From contig NZ_BJDH01000002.1 in NCBI RefSeq assembly GCF_005405005.1, positions 310,001 to 374,000 of the forward strand: a stretch of 64,000 nucleotides of DNA. Direction: 5' to 3'. The notes under the pieces are model-generated. The model was given only the letters and a program-made list of their open reading frames with translations. It was not told the DNA's origin and ran no database searches. Source of the DNA: Lactiplantibacillus daoliensis. Lineage in GTDB: Bacteria > Bacillota > Bacilli > Lactobacillales > Lactobacillaceae. Position 1 is the stretch's first letter; each line of letters begins with the position of its first letter. The position numbers and the translations under genes were made by a program. Positions 57,764 through 64,000 of the stretch are shown one piece after another.

Positions 57764-58372
57764 CTAAAGCTTGTCCCAATTCACATTCTGAACTTCTTTT
57801 CGGTTAGCTTCATTGGCGTGATTCAATTCAGCCGTAATATCAACGAACGTTTGAAAATCTGTGAATAGCCCAGTCAATTTCGCCAATTTTTGCTCATCCA
57901 CCAAATTACCATCGGCATCAAAAGCTTGTAACGAGTGCCCTAATAAGAATTCTGAACTAGGCATGATTCGTGCTCGCAATTCTGGTGAGTCCAAAATCTG
58001 ACGTAAATGTGCCTGAGCACGCGACGTGCCTAATGAGCCGTATGACGCCCCAATAATCATGACCGGCTTATCCACAAAGGGATGAATATGAAATGACAAC
58101 CACTCCAGCGCATTCATTAAAACCGCTGGTGCCGAATGATCATACTCGGGAGTGCTAATAATCACGCCATCCGCTTGGTCAATTTTTTCAGCAATCGCGG
58201 TGGCTGCCGCTGGAACTTGTTTATTTTCTGGCTTATTAAACATCGGTAAATCTTTAATTTCAACCAGTTCAATCGTTGCTTGCGCCGCAAAATGTTTTTG
58301 CATGAATTGTAATAACGTTCGATTCGTCGATTCATCTGAATTGGTCCCGACGATGGCAATAAACTTGTGCAT
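57764..58372 (-). CDS. NAD(P)H-dependent FMN reductase
   Basis: A 202-residue flavodoxin-fold reductase, clearly a paralogue of the first domain of the next gene (GTNSDESTNRTLLQF, STPEYDHSAPAVLMNALEWLSFHIHPF and GASYGSLGTSRAQAHLR align with it). It uses NAD(P)H to reduce FMN or quinone-like acceptors. ATG 58372 follows GGAG by nine bases; the TTG two codons before is on the edge of that site. It is the first gene of a two-gene operon whose promoter overlaps a cre site, so expression should drop on preferred sugars. Confidence 0.88.
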   Translation of the reverse strand: MHKFIAIVGTNSDESTNRTLLQFMQKHFAAQATIELVEIKDLPMFNKPENKQVPAAATAIAEKIDQADGVIISTPEYDHSAPAVLMNALEWLSFHIHPFVDKPVMIIGASYGSLGTSRAQAHLRQILDSPELRARIMPSSEFLLGHSLQAFDADGNLVDEQKLAKLTGLFTDFQTFVDITAELNHANEANRKEVQNVNWDKL

Positions 58373-58435
58373 TTTCAAGAACTCCTTTTTAACGGCCTAA
58401 TTGCTGCTTGATATAAAATAGTTATCGTTAATGAT

Positions 58436-58464
58436 ATTGTAAACGATTTCACGAATTAAATCAA
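58436..58464 (-). promoter_or_regulatory. Promoter of the FMN reductase operon
   Basis: TTGATT and TACAAT with a 17-base spacer on the minus strand, about 60 bp upstream of the start codon. Confidence 0.8.
58438..58451. promoter_or_regulatory. cre site (CcpA operator) over the FMN reductase promoter
   Basis: TGTAAACGATTTCA fits the catabolite-responsive element consensus TGWAANCGNTNWCA at every defined position. It covers the -10 element and part of the spacer, where CcpA binding represses. Confidence 0.8.
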
Positions 58465-58496
58465 AGTAAGTTTAACTTCATTATCAACGCTTTTTC

Positions 58497-58530
58497 AAAA
58501 AAAGATTGCCAACAACGACAATCTTTTTTT
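58497..58530 (-). terminator. Terminator after lplA
   Basis: Stem AAAAAAAGATTG/CAATCTTTTTTT around a short loop, just after the lplA stop codon. Confidence 0.9.
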
Positions 58531-58536
58531 AGGTCA

Positions 58537-59562
58537 CTATTTAGTTGTTTCACCTTGTTCAACTAACAAGCTAATCAACTCATTACGATCAATTTGTCCA
58601 AAATACAACTGTAAGTCCAGATCCGCCAGAGCTGCGGTCACAGCCGTGCGAGTATATTTAACCCCTTTTAGCCGATCTAGGACCGTTTGAACAGGTTGTG
58701 AACCGAAGAAGTCACCGTAAACTGTCAAATCCGCAATTCGACCGTTGGCGATATTGAGTCTAAAATCAACCGTACCAGCCGTAAAATGCCGCCGATGCTG
58801 GATTTCAAAGGCTGGCGATTGACCATAAATCCAATCCCAATTTTTGAAGTAACGCTGATTTAAGTCAGCCACTCCGGCTCGAATCGTATCATCTAACGGA
58901 TAGGTCTTCGCGTCGGCTAAATCGGACACACCTAAAATTTCACGAGCTAACCGATCTCTGAATTCCTCAATCGTTAAGTTCTGATAGGCCGGTGCCAAGT
59001 ACGGCCGCAAGTTAGTCACCCGACTACGCACCGATTTGATACCTTTAGAGGCCATTTTATCTGCCGGCACAGTTAAGGCCTTAGCAATCTGAGACTGATC
59101 CACATCATACATCAACGTGCCATGTGAAAACATCCGACCATTTTCCACATGCATCGCATTGCCAGAAAACTTTTTACCATCGATCAGCAAATCGTTGCGA
59201 CCGCTCATCTCGGCCCCAGTCGCGCCCATCGCATGCAATGCCTTGAGTACTGGTGCCGTGAAACGCTTGAAATTGCCAAAGCCGTCACCATCATCTTTAG
59301 TGATGAAGCTAAAACTGACATTCCCAAGATCATCAAAGACCGCACCACCACCAGAGGTTCGGCGCGTCAAAATAATCTTTTGCTGCTCAACATACGCCTG
59401 ATTAATTTCGGCCAACACATTTTGGTAGCGGCCGACAATAATACAAGGTGAATTGATATAGAAGTATAAAATTGGTTCGGATAAATCGGCATGAGCCATT
59501 AGATAAGTTTCAATGGCTAAGTTCGTCCGAATATCGTGACTAGGACTAGTTAAATAACGCAT
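58537..59562 (-). CDS. lplA: Lipoate-protein ligase A
   Basis: A 341-residue ligase attaching lipoate to the E2 and H subunits of 2-oxoacid complexes through lipoyl-AMP. RRTSGGGAVFDDLGN (about 68-82) and SGRNDLLIDGKKFSGNA (about 118) are the lipoate/ATP motifs; a C-terminal accessory domain is present. It follows the phosphatase gene by 15 bp. Its substrate genes are not in the window. Confidence 0.94.
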   Translation of the reverse strand: MRYLTSPSHDIRTNLAIETYLMAHADLSEPILYFYINSPCIIVGRYQNVLAEINQAYVEQQKIILTRRTSGGGAVFDDLGNVSFSFITKDDGDGFGNFKRFTAPVLKALHAMGATGAEMSGRNDLLIDGKKFSGNAMHVENGRMFSHGTLMYDVDQSQIAKALTVPADKMASKGIKSVRSRVTNLRPYLAPAYQNLTIEEFRDRLAREILGVSDLADAKTYPLDDTIRAGVADLNQRYFKNWDWIYGQSPAFEIQHRRHFTAGTVDFRLNIANGRIADLTVYGDFFGSQPVQTVLDRLKGVKYTRTAVTAALADLDLQLYFGQIDRNELISLLVEQGETTK

Positions 59563-59577
59563 GCTGTCACTTCCTGA

Positions 59578-60369
59578 TTAATCTAAATATAACTCGCGTA
59601 ATCGTAAAATTTCTGTTTTAGTTAACTTTAATTCAGTCCGCAAATAATGTTCAATATTACCGGATTGATGTTTGATTTCTGAGAGAGCCGTGTCTAAATA
59701 GTCATTATCAACTGACCAGAGTGCGCGAATACTTTCTACCGTCTCAGCACTGACACCTTGTTTTTTGGCATCCGCCACCACGCTGTCAATTCGTTCGGCA
59801 GAAGCTGAGTTAGTTAATAAATAATCGGCCCGAATCGTTTCAAGGTCAACACCCAGTGCCGTTAACAAATATACTGCCCCCATCCCTGTCCGGTCTTTAC
59901 CGGCAGTACAATGGAACAAGAGCGATTCACCTGGTTGGTCATTGGCTAATAAAGCGTCAAAGAACCGGCGATATTCGCGCTTGGCATGATTTTCAGTCAC
60001 GACCATTCGATAAACCTTGAGCATGTGACGATAACCACTATCTGGATGATTTTCAAGATCCGCCGCCATTTTGTCAGTGCCGTCAGAGTTCTTGGTTTCA
60101 TCTACGTTAAAAACGGGTGCATATAAGTATTTGGCCCGACCAGGAACTCGGTCAGGTGTATCTAAAACTTCTTGTGGTGACCGGAAATCCACATCGTAAC
60201 GAACACCGTACTCGTCCAAAAATTTCAAATCTGCTTGTGTTAAACGATCTAAGCCGCCACTCCGAAGCAATTTATGCCATTTGATATGATGACCATCTTT
60301 CGTTGCATAGCCACCTAGTTCGCGAAAATTAAAGCCTTGTTGAATTGGTAATAATCGTTCATTTGCCAT
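59578..60369 (-). CDS. Protein-tyrosine/serine phosphatase family protein
   Basis: A 263-residue dual-specificity-like phosphatase of the bacterial family with an N-terminal GFNFRELGGYAT motif (about 13-24) and the active loop HCTAGKDRTGMG (about 155-166). Cys, Arg and the loop aspartates are in place. Members act on phosphoproteins or phosphoinositides; the physiological substrate is unknown. ATG 60369 is chosen over a GTG four codons earlier. It is cotranscribed with lplA, without an obvious functional link. Confidence 0.88.
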   Translation of the reverse strand: MANERLLPIQQGFNFRELGGYATKDGHHIKWHKLLRSGGLDRLTQADLKFLDEYGVRYDVDFRSPQEVLDTPDRVPGRAKYLYAPVFNVDETKNSDGTDKMAADLENHPDSGYRHMLKVYRMVVTENHAKREYRRFFDALLANDQPGESLLFHCTAGKDRTGMGAVYLLTALGVDLETIRADYLLTNSASAERIDSVVADAKKQGVSAETVESIRALWSVDNDYLDTALSEIKHQSGNIEHYLRTELKLTKTEILRLRELYLD

Positions 60370-60557
60370 GAGTCCTGCCACCTATTCTATGAATTTAACG
60401 ACGAACTGACGTGTTTGATTGCTTGTTAGTCCGTCTAAGCTACTTTCTATTCTAACATTGTGACGCACGTGATTTGATAAAAAGATTCATCATTAATTGA
60501 CAAAGTCGGCCACCGTGAGAAAATAGAGAGTAAGACATCATTTACGGAGGTTTTTTC

Positions 60558-61196
60558 ATGACGACATTAGACTATTCAACCCAAGCTGACTGGCAATCCG
60601 TCGGCGGCAATCAGCAATCCCCAATTAATATTGAAACCGCCAACACCACTGCTTCACAATTATCTGCCATCAGTTGGCGTGGCTTGTACCAAGCAAAAAC
60701 GATTATCGGTACCGACACAACGCTAGAAGCAACTGGTACTGGCATGGCCTATTTAAATGACCGTGATTTCAACTTTGATCAAATTCATTTTCATACCCCG
60801 GCCGAACATTTAATTGACGGGCAGGCCGCGCCAATTGAATGGCATCTCGTCCATCGCAGTGCAACCGGACAGCTTGCAGTCGTCGCTATTTTTGGTCGCA
60901 TCGGCAAGCCCAATGCTAGTTTCCAAGGATTATTGGATCAATTTACGCCAGCCACTAGCCATGCGTTAACTGAACCAATTAACCTAACCGAACTATTGCC
61001 CGACACCGGTACCGTTTACCACTACCTTGGCTCATTAACCACGCCACCATTGACCGAGACCGTTGAATGGTATATCTGCGCGGATTCGGTCATGATTGGT
61101 GAAAAACAATTAGCCGCTTACCAAAACTTATTTGGTCCTAATAACCGCCAAGTTCAGCCTTTAAACGACCGCCCAATTATCGCTGAACGGCTCTAA
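60558..61196 (+). CDS. cah: Alpha-class carbonic anhydrase
   Basis: A 212-residue alpha carbonic anhydrase, hydrating CO2 to bicarbonate. QQSPINIE (about 19-26), the zinc ligands in QIHFHTPAEH (two His) and EWHLVHR (third His), and LTTPPLTETVEW are all present. Most bacterial alpha types are exported, but this protein begins directly with the domain and has no signal peptide. Bicarbonate supply fits the neighbourhood: carbamoyl-phosphate synthase and PurK use it. The DUF915 gene follows by 18 bp. Confidence 0.94.
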   Translation: MTTLDYSTQADWQSVGGNQQSPINIETANTTASQLSAISWRGLYQAKTIIGTDTTLEATGTGMAYLNDRDFNFDQIHFHTPAEHLIDGQAAPIEWHLVHRSATGQLAVVAIFGRIGKPNASFQGLLDQFTPATSHALTEPINLTELLPDTGTVYHYLGSLTTPPLTETVEWYICADSVMIGEKQLAAYQNLFGPNNRQVQPLNDRPIIAERL

Positions 61197-61214
61197 TCAA
61201 ACGAGGTGTAGCCC

Positions 61215-62024
61215 ATGCCCAAAAAGCTTAAATGGGGATTAATTGTCTGCATTGCTTTTCTCCTATCAATTATCGGTTTAGGGTTGGTCACTCAATTGCA
61301 TACTGACCAAGCCAGTCATGTCATTACTGGTCAAAAACGGCCACTAATGTTGATTGCTGGTAGTGATAGTCAGCGTGATGACTTCGACCAGATGATCAAA
61401 TCTTTGAACGGATCACAACCACACCCAGTCATTAATGTGACCGTCGACAAGGACTTAAACGTCACTGCCACAGAAACCCGCGTCAAGCACTCCCAATTTA
61501 ATGACAGCTTTATTGTGATTTTTTTCGAGAACAGCGCGGATACCAACGACACCATTATTGAACAAACTAAAGGGTTAGCAAATGCGGTCACCTATTTGCA
61601 GAAGCATTACAAACTCACAACCGCCAACGCTCTAGGCTATTCAAATGGTGGCCTGATTTTCACCCGTTATCTTGCAGGGATGGCGACTTCGAAGCCATTA
61701 GCAATCCGTGATTTAATGCTAGTCGGGACACCATTCTTAGGCACTAGCGAATCACAACCGGATGAGACACTTTTTAAGCCACTGTTGGCTAAAAAGTCCC
61801 ACTTTAAGTCGCTACACACCGTTCTCAATATTGCGGGCGACGCGGGCGATGGTGACGATCACGTGGTACCACTGACCAGCGTCACTGCTGGGAGCAAGCT
61901 ATTTATGAACGAGAGTCATCGCTATAACGCCATGACCATTAATCAAAAGAACATCAACCACGGCGACCTCTTAAAAGAACACTATCTAGCACGATTGGTA
62001 CGTCAAAATCTATTAAATCAATAA
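61215..62024 (+). CDS. DUF915 alpha/beta hydrolase, membrane-anchored
   Basis: A 269-residue protein with one N-terminal membrane segment (about residues 7-26) and an alpha/beta-hydrolase domain facing outside. The nucleophile is in GYSNGG (about 142-147), and the acid/His residues are probably in GDAGDGDDHVVPL (about 214) and the C-terminal NHGDLL. DUF915 proteins include cell-surface hydrolases of unknown substrate. It follows the carbonic anhydrase in the same direction and is probably cotranscribed. Confidence 0.86.
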   Translation: MPKKLKWGLIVCIAFLLSIIGLGLVTQLHTDQASHVITGQKRPLMLIAGSDSQRDDFDQMIKSLNGSQPHPVINVTVDKDLNVTATETRVKHSQFNDSFIVIFFENSADTNDTIIEQTKGLANAVTYLQKHYKLTTANALGYSNGGLIFTRYLAGMATSKPLAIRDLMLVGTPFLGTSESQPDETLFKPLLAKKSHFKSLHTVLNIAGDAGDGDDHVVPLTSVTAGSKLFMNESHRYNAMTINQKNINHGDLLKEHYLARLVRQNLLNQ

Positions 62025-62042
62025 CACGACTAAAAATCGAGA

Positions 62043-62152
62043 GTGGGACAAAAGGCGGTCTGCTACCGAGCATAGCCCAGAAAGTCGAATGATTGGCATT
62101 TTCAATCGTTCGACTTTCGTAGCTAAGCGGAGGTCGCAGCCTTTTGTTCCAC
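62043..62152. repeat. 110-bp palindromic hairpin repeat
   Basis: The ends GTGGGACAAAAGGC and GCCTTTTGTTCCAC are complementary, and inside GAAAGTCGAA-GATTG pairs with CAATC-TTCGACTTTC. The whole unit can fold into one long hairpin. Elements with GTGGGACAAAA ends are common between genes in lactobacilli; I cannot count copies here since only one is in the window. It may serve as an extra transcription stop or RNA stabiliser. Confidence 0.75.
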
Positions 62153-62182
62153 GTTTCGGCTATAAATATTAGGAACAACAAA

Positions 62183-62218
62183 AAGAGCCTGGGGTTTTGT
62201 CCCAGACTCGATTTTTTT
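62183..62218. terminator. Bidirectional terminator between the DUF915 gene and ansA
   Basis: Stem GAGCCTGGG/CCCAGACTC with seven T on the plus side and an A run on the other side. Confidence 0.88.
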
Positions 62219-62245
62219 ACTATTATGTTAATAGACTGACTTGAA

Positions 62246-62284
62246 CCAGTCCCTCGTCGGCATGTTACCGGTAGCAACCGGAAA
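62246..62284 (-). repeat. Fragment of family 1 repeat (arm only)
   Basis: About 39 bp (CAGTCCCTCGTCGGCATGTT..) resemble the right arm of copy C at 63830-63868, directly downstream of ansA. Nothing else of the element is left. Confidence 0.5.
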
Positions 62285-62290
62285 TGTTTC

Positions 62291-63265
62291 TTATGAGTTA
62301 GCCGTGGCAACAAACCGCGCTAATTCATCTGACGACATGCCGGCACTTACGCCGACCAATAGCTTGATGCGCGCCTTTTGACCATTCAAGCCTTGGCAGA
62401 AAATCACGCCCATTTGCTTCAATTGAACCCCGCCGCCTTCGTAGTCATACACATCCTGTGCAATTCCGTTAAAACAACGTGATACTAAGACAACTGGAAT
62501 CCCCATGTCTAACAGTTTTTGTACAGCTGGTAAGGTTGCTGGTGGTAAGTTGCCGGCCCCTAAGGCTTCAATGACTACCCCGTTGGTCGTTGGTTGGGCG
62601 ATAGCGTCAAACAATTCTGGTCCCATGCCCGCATAGGCTTTGATCAAAAAGACATTGTCTGCGACCGTCCGAATCGGACAAACCGTTGACCGCAATAAGG
62701 ATTCAAAGAACACCACGCCATGTTTTGCGACCAAACCAATCGGGCCAAAAGTTGGTGTCCGGAAGGTTGCAACATTGGTTGTATGCGTTTTGGTGACGTA
62801 GCGTGCCGAATGAATTTCGTCATTCATAACAACCAAGACCCCTTTGTCGGCGGCATCTGGTGTGCTAGCGGTTTGAATTGCCGTTTCCAAATTATGCAAT
62901 CCATCCGAGCCAATTTCATTGGCAGAACGCATCGCTCCCGTGACAACAACCGGTAATTCATTCGGTAATGTTAAATCTAAAAAGTACGCCGTTTCTTCTA
63001 ACGTATCCGTCCCGTGGGTCACGACAACACCATCGACGCCTTCACTTGCGGCTTTCGCAATTCGCTGCTTCAATTCCAACATCCGTGCTGGCGTGATGTG
63101 TGGTGACGGTAAATTAAACACGTCTTCTGTTTCTAATTGAACTTCCCCACTAAATGGATTTTCATAGCTATCCAAAGGGTTTTGAGCGCCCGGCGCCATA
63201 TTACCAGCCGCATCTGCGGACATCGCAATCGTCCCACCCGTATGCAACACTAAAATCTTTTTCAA
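62291..63265 (-). CDS. ansA: L-asparaginase
   Basis: A 324-residue asparaginase hydrolysing asparagine to aspartate and ammonia. LHTGGTIAMS (about 7-16) has the catalytic threonine, and VVTHGTDTLEETAYFL (about 83-98) the second conserved Thr-Asp-Lys type loop. No signal peptide is present, so it is the cytoplasmic type. The start is TTG with TAGGAGG eight bases upstream. It has a promoter at 63309-63337 and is flanked on both sides by family 1 repeat sequence. Confidence 0.94.
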   Translation of the reverse strand: MKKILVLHTGGTIAMSADAAGNMAPGAQNPLDSYENPFSGEVQLETEDVFNLPSPHITPARMLELKQRIAKAASEGVDGVVVTHGTDTLEETAYFLDLTLPNELPVVVTGAMRSANEIGSDGLHNLETAIQTASTPDAADKGVLVVMNDEIHSARYVTKTHTTNVATFRTPTFGPIGLVAKHGVVFFESLLRSTVCPIRTVADNVFLIKAYAGMGPELFDAIAQPTTNGVVIEALGAGNLPPATLPAVQKLLDMGIPVVLVSRCFNGIAQDVYDYEGGGVQLKQMGVIFCQGLNGQKARIKLLVGVSAGMSSDELARFVATANS

Positions 63266-63308
63266 ATCGGTTTCCTCCTATATACCCTGCCTAAACTCAG
63301 TAAATGTA

Positions 63309-63337
63309 ATTTTAGGCTAGCTGGCGATTGATTGCAA
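63309..63337 (-). promoter_or_regulatory. Promoter of ansA
   Basis: TTGCAA and TAAAAT with a 17-base spacer on the minus strand, 44 bp upstream of the TTG start. Confidence 0.6.
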
Positions 63338-63399
63338 TCAAAAGTCGATCAGCATAGATTCACCTTCGTTACGTGGAGTTTTACCACACCCATGATTAA

Positions 63400-63946
63400 C
63401 TAAAGATTGAAAGACTCAAAAGTATCACTACTGTAACAGTATCAGTAACTGTTATGTCTAAAATCAACTCACCCAAATTTAGCGCTTCGTCAGTCAAAAC
63501 CGATGTGCGGTGGGGGACGGTGCCAGCCAAGGTGCGGTCTGACGCCTCAATTCCAAGCCGACAAAACACGTCTTTGAATTGCCCTGCAAGACTAGCCAGC
63601 CAAGAACGCCGACTAGTCTTGCCGACACTGCACACCGATTTTGACTGACTCCGCTAAGCGTAATTAACTGATTTCCAGAATCAGCTGGAGGTTGTTGCCG
63701 ATAACATCGGACGTGCAGGTGGCGTTAGGTCGGCATGTTTTTGCCGGTCTTACACCACGGACGGTCCGGGAGATTTGCGGTTTTAGCAAAGCTTCCGGGC
63801 GAGGGTCAAGACGTTCCCAAGGCTTGGGCCGGTCCCTCGTCCGCATGTTATCGGCAACAATCGGAAGCGGTAATATTCGACAAGTTTTCATTACCTGATT
63901 GTTGACGTAGTGGTGCAGACCGGTAATTTTTAACTTTCAGCCTTTA
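63400..63946 (-). repeat. Structured intergenic repeat, family 1, copy C (~547 bp, inverted)
   Basis: The same element as copies A and B on the opposite strand. The ends read CTAAAGATTGAAAG on the left and CTTTCAGCCTTTAG on the right, a clear terminal inverted repeat. Outside them TGATTAA and TAATTAA could be a diverged target duplication. The large inverted repeat lies at 63689-63713 and 63838-63862; module 2 spans about 63476-63660, again bounded by inverted AGTCAGTC..-type sequence. Open frames at 63396-63898 are not conserved in the other copies. Confidence 0.82.
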
Positions 63947-64000
63947 GTAATTAACCTAATTACACTCACTAACTAGCCTATTTACCTCCACGTTCACTTT

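Noticed and set aside
63396-63898. Open frames on both strands in repeat copy C
   Set aside because: Not shared with copies A and B; the sequence is explained by the non-coding repeat.

Overview
The window reads as chromosome of a lactic acid bacterium of the Lactobacillaceae, most like the Lactiplantibacillus plantarum group. I judge this from the gene orders pyrR-pyrB-pyrC-carA-carB-pyrD-pyrF-pyrE and purE-K-C-S-Q-L-F-M-N-H-D, a class 1B-type PyrD with no pyrK in the operon, an LPQT-type sortase signal on a KxYKxGKxW-type surface protein, RexB-type AddB, and frequent DUF1836/DUF3278-type families. No rRNA, tRNA, prophage, CRISPR array or transposase gene is visible. Species assignment is inference.

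Layout. 1-0.65 kb is a long structured repeat (copy A). 0.7-6.7 kb holds a LytTR response regulator with an HD hydrolase, a DUF1836 protein, a mucus-binding-type LPXTG protein, and an Hsp20 gene behind a small acidic protein. 6.8-13.8 kb has a CNNM/CorC-type membrane protein, nrdI, an MFS transporter with fumarase, an SdpI-like protein and zwf. Copy B of the repeat follows. 14.4-19.4 kb has a MocR regulator divergent from an aminotransferase-dapA pair, an NAD(P)-binding protein and an acetyltransferase. addBA (rexBA) fills 19.4-26.7 kb. 26.9-36.5 kb is the pyrimidine operon on the minus strand with two PyrR attenuators. 36.8-41.5 kb has a PucR-type regulator and two nucleobase permeases, the first behind a guanine-type riboswitch. 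41.6-43.7 kb has an XRE-DUF3278 pair and a MetE-like gene behind a methionine T-box. 44.1-55.4 kb is the 11-gene purine operon. 55.8-63.3 kb has a small membrane protein, a pair of NAD(P)H-dependent FMN reductases, a phosphatase-lplA operon, carbonic anhydrase, a DUF915 hydrolase and asparaginase. The window ends in repeat copy C.

How it fits together. About half of the window is de novo nucleotide synthesis plus base uptake, with the controls readable in the DNA: PyrR loops and terminators, a purine riboswitch, PurBox-like sites and a T-box.

The most unusual items are three. (1) A cytosolic FMN reductase-PAS fusion whose tail carries four D-x-x-S-G-A-S motifs, the signature for covalent FMN attachment by ApbE; its operon has a consensus cre site on the promoter. 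(2) A family of ~550-bp intergenic elements with terminal inverted repeats, strong internal stems with compensatory changes between copies, and several decayed relatives, plus a second ~330-bp family. (3) A PbuG-type permease whose conserved N-terminus has no ATG/GTG/TTG start in frame.
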